Positions 15,870 through 23,940 of a stretch of 64,000 bases of DNA are shown one piece after another. Made by a program: the position numbers and the translations under genes. The DNA is from Corynebacterium tuberculostearicum. GTDB lineage: Bacteria; Actinomycetota; Actinomycetes; Mycobacteriales; Mycobacteriaceae. Every line of letters starts with the position of its first letter. The first letter of the stretch is position 1. The DNA is taken from contig NZ_JACBZL010000001.1 of NCBI RefSeq assembly GCF_013408445.1, positions 1,922,001 to 1,986,000 of the forward strand, read 5' to 3'. The notes below the pieces were generated by a model that saw only the letters and a list, made by a program, of their open reading frames with translations, was not told where the DNA came from and searched no databases.

Positions 15870-16922
15870 TTAGCCTCCTATGGTTGCGTTCCACGCCTGC
15901 AGCAGGGTGTCGGTTTCTTCTTCGGTGGTCACGGTAATGCGTATGCCTTCGCTAAACGCGCGCACGAGCACGCCGCGTTCGGCCAGGCGAGCGGCCACTT
16001 CCTGCGGGGTACCAAGGCGGGCCAGATTCGCGGCCGGCAGCCAGACATGGTTTGCCTCGGAATGCGGCACTCCCCAGTCCTGCAAGGCTTCTTCTAGGCG
16101 CTCGCGCTGGGCGACGGCCTCATCAGTGCGCTCCCGCAGCGAATCCTGCGCTGCCAGGGCTGCGCGGGCGCCAACCTGCGCCACGGTGCTGGCGGAAAAG
16201 GGGATGGCCACCTTATTGAGGGCCTCAATAATATTTTCCGGGCCAAAGGCATAACCGATGCGCACCCCGGCCAGGCCATAAGCCTTTGAGAAGGTGCGCA
16301 GGCACACCAGGTTGGGATAGGTGCCCACTAGCTCCGTACCCAGCGGAATGTTGGTGGCGCGGTTGTATTCGATATAGGCCTCGTCGAGGGCAACGAGGAC
16401 GTCGGCAGGCACGGCATCCATGAAAGCGGCGAACTCGTCCTTGGTCACCGTGGTGCCGGACGGGTTATTGGGGTTGCACACGAAGATAAGCCGGGTCTTG
16501 TCCGTAATCTTCTGCGCCATGGCCGGCAGATCCACGCGCTGGTCTGCACCTAGCGGAACCGGGATGGGGTGGGCGCCGACTACCTGGGCGAAGATGGGGT
16601 AGGCCTCGAAGGAGCGCCACGGGAAGAGGACTTCTTCACCAGGGGTAGCGGCAATTTCTACCAACTGTTGGCACAGCGCCGACGATCCGGTGCCCACCGC
16701 TACCTGCTCGGGATCCACACCTAGGTGCGCGGCGAGGTCCTCGCGCAGCGCGGTGGCCGCAATATCCGGGTAACGGTTAGCCTTCGTCACGGCCTCCGCC
16801 ATGGCCGCGGCCGCCTCCGGCAGCGGCGGGTGCGCGGCCTCGTTGGAGGAGAGCTTGAGCGCGTCATCGTTGCGCGCGCCGGCGGCGTAGGCGGGGATGG
16901 CTTTCAGGTCTGGGCGAATCAT
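15870..16922 (-). CDS. pat: Aminotransferase class I/II: HisC-like / aromatic aminotransferase (Pat)
   Basis: 350 residues, PLP fold type I. Motifs include SSNEAAHPPLPEA, GTGSSALCQQL (phosphate loop), FVCNPNNPSGT, the aspartate in VALDEAYIEY, and the PLP lysine in RTFSKAYGLAGVRIGYA. The pattern fits the HisC/PatA group; position relative to tyrA and the Rv3777/Rv3778 homologues matches Rv3772 (HisC2) in M. tuberculosis, and C. glutamicum has PatA acting on phenylpyruvate. Sequence alone cannot separate histidinol-phosphate from aromatic substrate. ATG 16922 is chosen as the family N-terminus (MIRPDLKAIPAYAAG); a longer frame would run back into the upstream tRNA. Confidence 0.88.
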   Translation of the reverse strand: MIRPDLKAIPAYAAGARNDDALKLSSNEAAHPPLPEAAAAMAEAVTKANRYPDIAATALREDLAAHLGVDPEQVAVGTGSSALCQQLVEIAATPGEEVLFPWRSFEAYPIFAQVVGAHPIPVPLGADQRVDLPAMAQKITDKTRLIFVCNPNNPSGTTVTKDEFAAFMDAVPADVLVALDEAYIEYNRATNIPLGTELVGTYPNLVCLRTFSKAYGLAGVRIGYAFGPENIIEALNKVAIPFSASTVAQVGARAALAAQDSLRERTDEAVAQRERLEEALQDWGVPHSEANHVWLPAANLARLGTPQEVAARLAERGVLVRAFSEGIRITVTTEEETDTLLQAWNATIGG

Positions 16923-17030
16923 GCCTCCCACTTTAGGGCCTGCGTCTTTGCTGCGGGCGTGAAAGCAGGGGGCTAGTTTGGCAGCAGCGGGGCAGGCAGG
17001 TATTCTCAAACGAGGTTCCTTGAGAACCGT

Positions 17031-17116
17031 GGAGATGTGCCAGAGCGGCCGAATGGGGCTCCCTGCTAAGGAGTTGACCCTTCTGGGGTCCGGAGGTTCG
17101 AATCCTCTCATCTCCG
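17031..17116 (+). tRNA. tRNA-Ser (anticodon GCU)
   Basis: Acceptor stem GGAGATG with CATCTCC, anticodon loop CTGCTAA (anticodon GCT), long variable arm, and T-loop GGTTCGAAT. CCA is not encoded. A terminator follows 6 bases later. Confidence 0.97.
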
Positions 17117-17122
17117 CCATTT

Positions 17123-17154
17123 AATCCCGAGCGAGCGCGCTCGGGATTTTTTAA
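17123..17154 (+). terminator. Intrinsic terminator of tRNA-Ser(GCU)
   Basis: Ten-base perfect stem AATCCCGAGC and GCTCGGGATT with a short GAGCGC loop, then a T run. Confidence 0.94.
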
Positions 17155-17199
17155 TTCGCGTTTTCTATTCTCGTCGGCTCCGTGCAGCGGAGAAATCTG

Positions 17200-17406
17200 C
17201 TATTTGCGCTGGTACTTGGCGCAGCGGCGGAAGAGCGTGAGCATGCCAACGCCGAAGATGAAGCTTCCGGTAAAAGCCGCAGCGCGTAGGGAAGTGACCT
17301 CGTGGAAGAGGGCAGGCACCATGAGAATGGCGATAACAGAGCTAATGACTCCTAGGGCGAGGAAAGTAATCGTCACGATAGGTCCCGGTGTGGATTGCTG
17401 CGGCAT
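17200..17406 (-). CDS. Small two-helix membrane protein
   Basis: 68 residues with two predicted helices, PIVTITFLALGVISSVIAIL and AAFTGSFIFGVGMLTLF, and a basic tail (RRCAKYQRK). I do not recognise the family; it resembles the many short integral membrane proteins of corynebacteria. ATG 17406 is favoured because AAAGGA precedes it; an ATG at 17427 would add seven residues. It stands alone between a tRNA terminator and the NUDIX gene. Confidence 0.65.
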   Translation of the reverse strand: MPQQSTPGPIVTITFLALGVISSVIAILMVPALFHEVTSLRAAAFTGSFIFGVGMLTLFRRCAKYQRK

Positions 17407-17504
17407 GGGGGTCAGTCCTTTCATCACTCAATTCTGATGAAAATAACTCTAGGTTGCCCTCTTAAGAGCCGCAATAGGAAATTCCCAAGAGACTAAGCGG
17501 GGCC

Positions 17505-17888
17505 TTAGGATTCTAGGGCAGGAAAGACCTCGTCACGCAAGAGATGGGCGAGCTCGCGATCCGGGTTGGTCGGGTCTACCCACGCGATTTCGGCAATTTC
17601 TGCGGCAGCGCGGGCAAGGACGGGGCGCGGATAGGTAAAGATGCGTCCGCGCACGGTTTCTCCGGGTTCGTTGGCGGCCGGCGCGTCGAAGGTTCCGAGC
17701 GGGGAAAGCTCCGGGAGACGGACCTCCACACCGATTTCCTCTGCGACCTCGCGGGCTGCGGCCTGTGCGGGGGTTTCGCCAGCCTCAAGCTTGCCTCCAG
17801 GTAACTGGAACTTGGTGGAGGATTCCTTGCGTACGGTGAGAACATGCCCCAAGGAATTGCGGAAAACTACGGCAGCAACTTCAATCAT
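17505..17888 (-). CDS. NUDIX hydrolase (MutT-like)
   Basis: 127 residues. The Nudix box GGKLEAGETPAQAAAREVAE continues into EIGV, with all catalytic positions (G-x5-E-x7-RE-x2-EE-x-G) present at residues 32-54. The N-terminus IEVAAVVFRN and short length resemble MutT/8-oxo-dGTPase-type pyrophosphohydrolases, though substrate cannot be assigned. Cytoplasmic. Single gene with its own short upstream gap of about 65 bp. Confidence 0.9.
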   Translation of the reverse strand: MIEVAAVVFRNSLGHVLTVRKESSTKFQLPGGKLEAGETPAQAAAREVAEEIGVEVRLPELSPLGTFDAPAANEPGETVRGRIFTYPRPVLARAAAEIAEIAWVDPTNPDRELAHLLRDEVFPALES

Positions 17889-17952
17889 GGGCCCGACTAT
17901 AACCTCGCGGCGTGCAGGCGGTGAACTTAGATGTGGTGCCTGGTGGTGCTCC

Positions 17953-18690
17953 TTAATTCATGAAGCGGGGCACCCAGTCGCGTTCAGCTACGGTAAGGGC
18001 GGCGGCAATCTGTTCGTGGGTTAAGCCATGGCCGATGGTGCCGGAATCGATCGGGGCGCCGTCTATCACCGCGTAGAGGGTCCAGCCATTATTATGTTCA
18101 AAATCCACGCGTAGCTCATCCGGGTGGCCAGCTAGGCAGGTGCCGGAGCTTTCCAATTGAGCGGGACTCGGCAGGCCCGTGGCGCTCAGGCCTTCTACTA
18201 TGTCGGTGCCGCCATCGGGGCGCAGCACCATGAGGCAGGTGCTGTACATATAGGTGGTCTTGCCGTTGCTGGTTTCGGAACCGCGTTTGACCAGGTTTCC
18301 TACTAGGGCCGGGTAGAAGACTAGCCAGTTATTATCCCAGGCCTGCTGGATTCGCTTGCGGTACGACAATGCGCGGCGGATACCCCAGATAGCTGCACAA
18401 AGGATTATCCCGAGCAAGGAGAATCCAATAAGGGGCGCACGGGCAGCCAGCAGCACCAGAGGAAAAGCGGAGGTGAGGATGCCAGTTAGCCCGAAGACCA
18501 TCCCTACGACCATAAAGAGGGATAGGGAGGCATTGCGTCCGGGCGCCGGACCGGCGGCGGCAATGGCCTCACGCAGGGCCGAGCGCTTGGGGTGTGGGTG
18601 TGGTTTGTGTACGCCCGCGATGCGGGCGGCACGCGCGAAGCGCAGGCCCGGCGAGGTATCGAATTGCAGGGGGCTTTGGGGCAGGTACAT
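17953..18690 (-). CDS. Two-helix membrane protein with extracytoplasmic-type domain, unknown
   Basis: About 245 residues. A 60-residue basic N-terminus is followed by helices near residues 58-78 (LFMVVGMVFGLTGILTSAF) and 82-104 (FSLLGIILCAAIWGI), then a 130-residue C-terminal domain containing MVLRPDGGTDIVEG, HPDELRVDFEHNNGWTLYAVIDG and a final THEQIAAALTVAERDWVPRF. Family not recognised. ATG 18690 has a strong ribosome site (GAAGGAG); the longer frame to 18726 is unlikely. It faces the DUF202 genes, with about 110 bp between. Confidence 0.7.
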   Translation of the reverse strand: MYLPQSPLQFDTSPGLRFARAARIAGVHKPHPHPKRSALREAIAAAGPAPGRNASLSLFMVVGMVFGLTGILTSAFPLVLLAARAPLIGFSLLGIILCAAIWGIRRALSYRKRIQQAWDNNWLVFYPALVGNLVKRGSETSNGKTTYMYSTCLMVLRPDGGTDIVEGLSATGLPSPAQLESSGTCLAGHPDELRVDFEHNNGWTLYAVIDGAPIDSGTIGHGLTHEQIAAALTVAERDWVPRFMN

Positions 18691-18803
18691 AGCGAGGTGC
18701 TCCTTCGCGTAGGGGCTGGCCTGCACTGTTGAGAATACGGGAGGATGCTGCGCAGTGCGCCTTTATTGGGACTCAAACCGAAAATGAATATAAGGTGGTG
18801 GAC

Positions 18804-19166
18804 ATGAGTGACTCGAGGTTTCCCCGCTCGGTGTTTGCGGTTGGCACCGACCCTGATCCGCGTTTCACGCTCGCTAATGAGCGCACGTTTTTGGCTTGGA
18901 TCCGCACGTCTTTGGCGTTGATTGCTGGCGGCGTGGCGCTCGAGGCCTTTGACGTTCCGCTGCCGGCCGGTCTGCGTTCTGCGGTGTCGGTATTCATGCT
19001 GGTCGTCGCCATTATTCTGCCGCTGGTGGCGTGGGTGCATTGGAAGCAGTCCGAACGCGCAATGCGCGAGGAACGCCCGTTGCCCTTTAGCTTTGCTATC
19101 CCGGTGCTCGTCGTGGTGATCATGGTGGTAGCGGGCGCGCTCGTAGTGGGCGAGTTCCTTGGCTAG
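18804..19166 (+). CDS. DUF202 / YidH family membrane protein
   Basis: 120 residues, three predicted helices. The DUF202 hallmark RFTLANERTFLAWIRTSLALIAGGVAL is present near residues 20-45 (split between signature and helix 1). ATG 18804 with AAGGTGGTG ahead is clear. Function in the family is not established; members typically come as pairs like this one. The following DUF202 gene starts inside its last codons. Confidence 0.88.
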   Translation: MSDSRFPRSVFAVGTDPDPRFTLANERTFLAWIRTSLALIAGGVALEAFDVPLPAGLRSAVSVFMLVVAIILPLVAWVHWKQSERAMREERPLPFSFAIPVLVVVIMVVAGALVVGEFLG

Positions 19167-19467
19167 CCCACTTTTTGATCCCGGCCTGCAGCCCGAACGC
19201 ACCCGCCTATCGTGGCAGCGCACCCTTTTGGCGTTGTCCTTGGTGGTGCTGGGCGTAATGCGGGCGGTAAGCGTGCATGTCTTTTTGCCGCTGGTTTTTC
19301 TCGCCGCCGGCGTTGTGGCGTTGGCCTTGGCGGTGTGGCAGCGTGCCTCGCTTGTCGACGCCGCCTTATCCGCCCACCGCTCCCTCCCGCACGCGGTCAT
19401 CCTTGCGAGCACCGCGGGACTCGTGTCCCTGCTGGCCTCCTTCGCACTGTGGGGCCTTTTCTTCTAG
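19159..19467 (+). CDS. Second DUF202 family membrane protein
   Basis: 102 residues, three helices, with the DUF202 pattern LQPERTRLSWQRTLLALSLV. The likely start is TTG 19159, which overlaps the preceding stop by 8 bp, so translation is probably coupled; no ATG gives the conserved N-terminus. Tandem DUF202 pairs are common in actinobacteria and Proteobacteria. Role unknown. Confidence 0.85.
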   Translation: MASPLFDPGLQPERTRLSWQRTLLALSLVVLGVMRAVSVHVFLPLVFLAAGVVALALAVWQRASLVDAALSAHRSLPHAVILASTAGLVSLLASFALWGLFF

Positions 19468-19505
19468 GTTTTCACCCGGCTCGGGGAACCGTGTCGCTGT
19501 ATATT

Positions 19506-20291
19506 ATGCCTATGCCTAAATCCCTATCTCTCCCTCTTGTCGTCCTCGCGGCGACCGCCGTCGCCGCCTTGGGTGGGTGTTCCAATTCCCCTGAGTCCGC
19601 CGGGCCCGCGGATAAGCCGAATTTCACCGGCACCGCCCCGAGCACCTCTGCGGCGGCCGCGTCCGATACTGAAGCCGAGACTGAGTCCTCGGCCACGGGC
19701 TCCCCAGCAGTAGAAACCACCACCGAAGCCGCAGCGGCTAAAGATGAAAACGATGCAGACAAGGGCACCGAGGGCGGCGGGGAAAATAAAATCATCCCGG
19801 TAGAGGCCCTCGATTCCCTGTGGGTGCCGGCGTTGTGCGATAACCAAGCGGGCAACTTGGAAGGTGGCCAGCTGCCACAGCATCTTAAGACCGGGATGCT
19901 TTTCGACGTCGCCGCGGCGGGCCTGAAGTTGAATCAGGACGATACGCCGAAGGGCGCCTACGCGGATATCAACGGCGATGGCAGGGACGAAGCCGTTATT
20001 ACCTACGTCTGCAACAAGGGCGGTACGGGATGGCCGGATAACTTGCTCATCTATGACAACGACCTGAATTACATCACCAAGGTGGATGATTGGGAGCGCG
20101 AGGGAATGCCACCAGCGCGTGGGCATATCCAGCAGCTGCAGTGGACCAAGGACACGGTCACCGTTACCTGGCGTGCCTATGCTGATGATGACCCGGCCTG
20201 CTGCGCTACCCAAGAATTCACCGGAAACCTCACGTTGGACGGGGATACGCCGCACCTTGCGGTAACCGGTCACCGGCAGGTTGCCGGCTAG
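19506..20291 (+). CDS. Secreted lipoprotein with acidic Thr/Ser/Ala-rich linker
   Basis: 261 residues. An N-terminal lipoprotein signal ends in the lipobox ALGGC near residue 24, so it should be lipid-anchored on the outer face of the inner membrane. A low-complexity linker rich in Thr, Ser, Glu and Ala spans about residues 40-90. The folded C-terminal part starts IIPVEALDSLWVP and contains YADINGDGRDEAVITYVC, which looks like a calcium-binding FG-GAP/dockerin-type DxNxDGxD loop, and a CC pair near the end (DDPACCATQ). No enzyme family recognised. In-frame ATGs at 19506 and 19512 are both plausible. Confidence 0.8.
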   Translation: MPMPKSLSLPLVVLAATAVAALGGCSNSPESAGPADKPNFTGTAPSTSAAAASDTEAETESSATGSPAVETTTEAAAAKDENDADKGTEGGGENKIIPVEALDSLWVPALCDNQAGNLEGGQLPQHLKTGMLFDVAAAGLKLNQDDTPKGAYADINGDGRDEAVITYVCNKGGTGWPDNLLIYDNDLNYITKVDDWEREGMPPARGHIQQLQWTKDTVTVTWRAYADDDPACCATQEFTGNLTLDGDTPHLAVTGHRQVAG

Positions 20292-20338
20292 CGGCATTCC
20301 CTGCAGTATGGCGTAGTCTAAATGGGCTGTAACTAATA

Positions 20339-20360
20339 CTCTGGGAGCTTCATCCCAGAG
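20339..20360 (+). promoter_or_regulatory. Hairpin in the mgtE 5' leader
   Basis: A perfect 8-bp stem, CTCTGGGA and TCCCAGAG, with a 6-base loop, just upstream of the AGAAAGGCAG ribosome site. It has no T run, so it is not an obvious terminator. It may protect or control the mgtE message; it does not resemble an M-box riboswitch. Confidence 0.5.
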
Positions 20361-20383
20361 GCAAGAAAGGCAGGGCAGGGCCG

Positions 20384-21748
20384 ATGGCGGAGACCACCGA
20401 GCAGGCTAGCGATATCGTCGAGGCGTGGCTGAAACAAGAAGACGCCATCGATCCACACAAGGCCCCGCGCCTGCAAGAACTTTTGGATAAGGTGCCGCTG
20501 CAGGATCTCATCGCCGTCGTCGAGCGGCAAAATGCCATCCGCGCGGCGCTGGCCCTGCGCCTGTTGCCGCGCCAAAAATCGATCGCCGTCTTTGACGCCC
20601 TAGATGCTAAGCACCAGGCGGATATCATCGATGAGCTGGGAAATTCCGATGTCTATGAGTTCTTTGATGAGCTCGACCCAGAAGACCGCGTGGCCTTGTT
20701 GGATGAGCTGCCCGCGGAAATTGCGGACCGCCTGCTGCGCTCGCTGACGCAATCCAAGCGTGATGTCACGGGCGTGGTGCTGGGCTATGACAAGGGATCG
20801 GTGGGCCGCCGCATGTCGCCCGAGGTTCCCGTCATCCACCCAGAGATGAGCGTGCGGGATGCCCTGTACAAGCTGCGGGAAACCGCACACGAGCTAGAGA
20901 CCATCTATACCGTGCCCATTACCCGCGAGGACCGGCGCTTGGTAGGCGTGGTCAGCCTGCGCGAGATTTTTACTGCCGATGCCGCACTCACCATGGCCGA
21001 TATTATGCAGGAACCCGTCTTTGCCCAGGCCGGCGATGATGCGGAGGAAACCGCGCGGTGGTTCCTGCCGCTGGATATGCTGGCGCTGCCCGTTGTGGAT
21101 GAGTCGCACCGCCTTGTCGGCCTGCTGACGTGGGATGATGCCACCGATATCGTAGAGGAAGAAGATAGCGAGGACTCCGCTCGCGCCGGCGGTACCGAGG
21201 CCCTCCAACAGCCGTACCTGTCCACGCCGCTGCTCAAGCTGGTGCGCTCGCGCATCGTGTGGCTGCTCGTGCTGGCTGTCTCTGCGCTGCTGACGGTGCA
21301 GGTGTTGGATTCCTTTGAAGGCACACTGGCCAAGGCCGTGGTCCTGTCGCTCTTTATTCCGCTGCTGACCGGTACCGGTGGAAATACCGGCAACCAGGCG
21401 GCGACCACGGTGACGCGTGCCTTGGCGCTGGGCGACGTCCGCACGCGCGATCTCCTCGCCGTCATGTGGCGCGAGCTGCGCGTCGGCATGCTGCTCGGCG
21501 CTGTGCTGGGACTAGCTGGCCTGGCGCTGGCCACCCTGGTTTATGGCCTAAGCATCGGCCTCGTCATCGGCTCGACGCTGTTTTTGATCTGTTCCATTTC
21601 CGCGACCGTGGGCGGGCTTATGCCCATCGTGGCTAAGACCATCGGCGCCGATCCGGCGGTCTTTTCCAACCCCTTCATTTCTACTTTCTGTGATGCCACG
21701 GGCCTGATTATCTACTTCCTGATTGCCAAGACCGTGCTGGGTATCTAG
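20384..21748 (+). CDS. mgtE: Magnesium transporter MgtE
   Basis: 454 residues with the standard MgtE architecture: N-terminal superhelical domain (about 1-130; DIIDELGNSDVYEFFDEL and DPEDRVALLDELPAE), two CBS domains (about 138-258), a connecting helix, and five membrane helices (about 285-454). The pore motif is seen in LFIPLLTGTGGNTGNQAAT, and DPAVFSNPFIST is the last conserved helix region. Cytoplasmic Mg2+ binding to the N and CBS domains gates the channel, so it is autoregulated at protein level. ATG 20384 follows a good ribosome site. Confidence 0.95.
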   Translation: MAETTEQASDIVEAWLKQEDAIDPHKAPRLQELLDKVPLQDLIAVVERQNAIRAALALRLLPRQKSIAVFDALDAKHQADIIDELGNSDVYEFFDELDPEDRVALLDELPAEIADRLLRSLTQSKRDVTGVVLGYDKGSVGRRMSPEVPVIHPEMSVRDALYKLRETAHELETIYTVPITREDRRLVGVVSLREIFTADAALTMADIMQEPVFAQAGDDAEETARWFLPLDMLALPVVDESHRLVGLLTWDDATDIVEEEDSEDSARAGGTEALQQPYLSTPLLKLVRSRIVWLLVLAVSALLTVQVLDSFEGTLAKAVVLSLFIPLLTGTGGNTGNQAATTVTRALALGDVRTRDLLAVMWRELRVGMLLGAVLGLAGLALATLVYGLSIGLVIGSTLFLICSISATVGGLMPIVAKTIGADPAVFSNPFISTFCDATGLIIYFLIAKTVLGI

Positions 21749-22008
21749 CGCGCCTCCCTACGGTTCGGGGGTGGGGAAGTGGTGGGGTCATTTCTGGTTT
21801 CGGGCAGGTGTAGTGTGTGCTCTACGGGGGTGCGGGGGTGGCTGCGTGTGGCGGGATATGGTTTCTGCGTCACATGTTTTGTATGGTCAGTGCATGCTTC
21901 GCAGTGAACTGGATAACTTTCAGTCTGCTGCTTCGGCCTAGCTAATAAACTGGGAAATACGGAGCATATCCCACAGCACAATCCTCTCTATGTGAAGGAG
22001 CGCGCGGT

Positions 22009-23583
22009 ATGACCACCCCGCATACTCACGAATCTACCGCCCACACCGAAGGTGACGAGGCCCCCGGAGCGCCGCGCAGCGAGTGGCGCCGCCAGTTCAT
22101 CGGCCTCTTCATCGGCTTGGGTTTGGCCGTACTGGTCTTCTTTATCTTCCCCTCGAATGCGATCGAGACCGTACAGGGCTCCGCGGGTGCGGATCCGGAG
22201 GCCGAGTACACGCTCAGTGCCATCCGCACCGTGGCCGCCGTAACCATCTTGATGGGCGTGTGGTGGATGACCGAGGCCATCCCGCTCGCTGCCACCGCGC
22301 TGCTGCCGCTGGTCATCTTCCCGCTCGCCGGGGTGGGCACGATTAAAGAGGTGGGTGCCCCATACGCGTCCGCCACCATTTTCTTGTTCATGGGTGGCTT
22401 CCTTATTGCGCTTGCCCTGCAGCGCTGGAATTTGCACCGCCGCCTAGCGCTGTACGTGGTGAAGATCATCGGTACCTCGCCCAAGCGCCTGATCTTGGGA
22501 TTCATGCTGGCCACCGGCTTTTTGTCCATGTGGGTATCTAATACCGCTACGGCAGTGGTGATGCTGCCGATCGGCACCTCGGTGCTGGCACTGACCGCGG
22601 AAACTGTAGGCGGCTGGGATAAACAGAAGAAGTTTGCCACGGCACTGATGCTGGGTATCGCGTATTCCGCCTCCATCGGTTCGCTGGGTACGCTCATCGG
22701 CACCCCGCCGAATGCCTTCCTCAACGCATATATGGCCGATACCTGGGGCGTTACCCTTGGCTTCGGGCGGTGGATGGCGGTCGGTGTGCCGCTTGCAGCA
22801 ATCTTCTTGCTGATTGCCTGGGCACTGCTCATCACCGTTTTCAAGCCGGAGATGAAGGATATTCCAGGCGGCCGCGAGCTTATCAACGACGAAATTGAAG
22901 CCCTCGGCCCCTGGACCCGCCCCCAAATCATGACCGGCATCATCTTCATCCTCGCCGCCGCAGCCTGGGTTACCCTGCCGCTGGTGCTCAAGGAATTTGA
23001 GAACTACGACGATGCCATCGTGGGCATTGCCGCCGGCATCCTGCTCTTTATCCTCCCCGCGGATAACCAGCGCCGCATCCGTTTGCTGGACTGGAAGACG
23101 GCCAATGAAATGCCGTGGGACGTCCTCCTGCTCTTCGGCGGTGGCCTGTCGCTGTCCTCGGTCTTTAATTCCTCCGGCCTGTCCCTGTGGATTGGTGAAA
23201 TGGCCAAGGGGCTTAGCGTCCTGCCCGTTGTCCTCATCGTCTCTGCCGTGGCTGCGCTGGTGCTCTTCCTGACGGAGATCACCTCCAATACGGCGACGGC
23301 GGCTACGTTTATTCCGATTATGGGTGGCGTCGCCGTGGGTGTGGGGCTTACTGCCGATGGCGATATCAACGTCCTTCTCCTCACCATTCCGGTGGCCCTC
23401 GCGGCAACCTGCGCATTCATGCTCCCAGTTGCCACCCCGCCGAACGCCATTGCCTATGGCTCTGGCTACGTCAAGATTGGCGAGATGATCAAGGGCGGCC
23501 TCGGCCTCAATATCATCGGCATCGTCCTCATCACCCTGACGGTGTACTTGCTGGCAGTGCCAATCTTCGGCCTGTCCATCTAG
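22009..23583 (+). CDS. DASS family sodium:dicarboxylate symporter
   Basis: 524 residues, 11 or so predicted helices after a 25-residue hydrophilic N-terminus. The two inverted-repeat substrate motifs of the divalent anion:Na+ symporter family are both present: SNTATA at 177-182 with GTPPNA at 231-236, and SNTATA at 426-431 with ATPPNA near 475. Best match in memory is the C. glutamicum succinate/fumarate/malate carrier DccT/DcsT. GAAGGAG lies before ATG 22009. Single-gene unit; a strong hairpin follows its stop. The 260 bp upstream contain no gene I can support. Confidence 0.9.
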   Translation: MTTPHTHESTAHTEGDEAPGAPRSEWRRQFIGLFIGLGLAVLVFFIFPSNAIETVQGSAGADPEAEYTLSAIRTVAAVTILMGVWWMTEAIPLAATALLPLVIFPLAGVGTIKEVGAPYASATIFLFMGGFLIALALQRWNLHRRLALYVVKIIGTSPKRLILGFMLATGFLSMWVSNTATAVVMLPIGTSVLALTAETVGGWDKQKKFATALMLGIAYSASIGSLGTLIGTPPNAFLNAYMADTWGVTLGFGRWMAVGVPLAAIFLLIAWALLITVFKPEMKDIPGGRELINDEIEALGPWTRPQIMTGIIFILAAAAWVTLPLVLKEFENYDDAIVGIAAGILLFILPADNQRRIRLLDWKTANEMPWDVLLLFGGGLSLSSVFNSSGLSLWIGEMAKGLSVLPVVLIVSAVAALVLFLTEITSNTATAATFIPIMGGVAVGVGLTADGDINVLLLTIPVALAATCAFMLPVATPPNAIAYGSGYVKIGEMIKGGLGLNIIGIVLITLTVYLLAVPIFGLSI

Positions 23584-23599
23584 TTCCAGAGCGGAGTCC

Positions 23600-23644
23600 G
23601 TAGCCATTCCCTAAAGAGCACCAGCGTCATTAGGGAATGGCTAC
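23600..23644 (+). terminator. Hairpin terminator after the DASS transporter
   Basis: A perfect 15-bp inverted repeat, GTAGCCATTCCCTAA and TTAGGGAATGGCTAC, with a 15-base loop, 17 bp past the stop. The T run is weak (CATCCGTT). Confidence 0.85.
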
Positions 23645-23814
23645 ATCCGTTACTGTGCTGGCTGAATTTTTAGATAGCGGGAAAACCGATCCTAACCGCC
23701 CTCATTCCAGCCAGGTAAACACCGGGTGAACAGGCGATTTGTTAGTTTTCCGTACCGTGGGTATAGTAAATTCTCGTTGCACAGCAGAGCACACGCACTG
23801 CTTACCAACGGTCT

Positions 23815-23887
23815 GCGCCCGTAGCTCAACGGATAGAGCATCTGACTACGGATCAGAAGGTTGGGGGTTCGAATCCCTCCGGGCGCA
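23815..23887 (+). tRNA. tRNA-Arg (anticodon ACG)
   Basis: Acceptor stem GCGCCCG with CGGGCGC, anticodon loop CTACGGA (anticodon ACG), T arm GGTTCGAAT. CCA is not encoded. An IS481-type element begins 3 bp after the discriminator base, and the last 12 bases of the tRNA are part of a 15-bp target duplication, but the mature tRNA is intact. Confidence 0.97.
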
Positions 23888-23890
23888 CAA
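23876..23890 (+). repeat. 15-bp target-site duplication, left copy (tRNA-Arg 3' end)
   Basis: CCTCCGGGCGCACAA; identical copy at 25306-25320 directly after the element's right end. The left copy contains the acceptor 3' strand of tRNA-Arg. Confidence 0.9.
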
Positions 23891-23897
23891 TGTGAAG

Positions 23898-23935
23898 TCT
23901 CGAGACATCGTTCCGGTCGATGCCTCGAGATTTTT
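23898..23935 (+). terminator. Terminator-like hairpin formed by the IS left end
   Basis: Stem TCTCGAGACATCG with CGATGCCTCGAGA (one mismatch), then TTTTT. Read from tRNA-Arg it would stop transcription before the transposase 3' end. A closely related hairpin follows tRNA-Ser(GGA) at 40383-40427. Confidence 0.7.
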
Positions 23936-23940
23936 CGTTT

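Noticed and set aside
22444..23607. 387-codon open frame on the minus strand opposite the DASS transporter
   Set aside because: Its composition (His, Gln, Asp, Gly-rich) is the antisense image of a high-GC gene; no family pattern.
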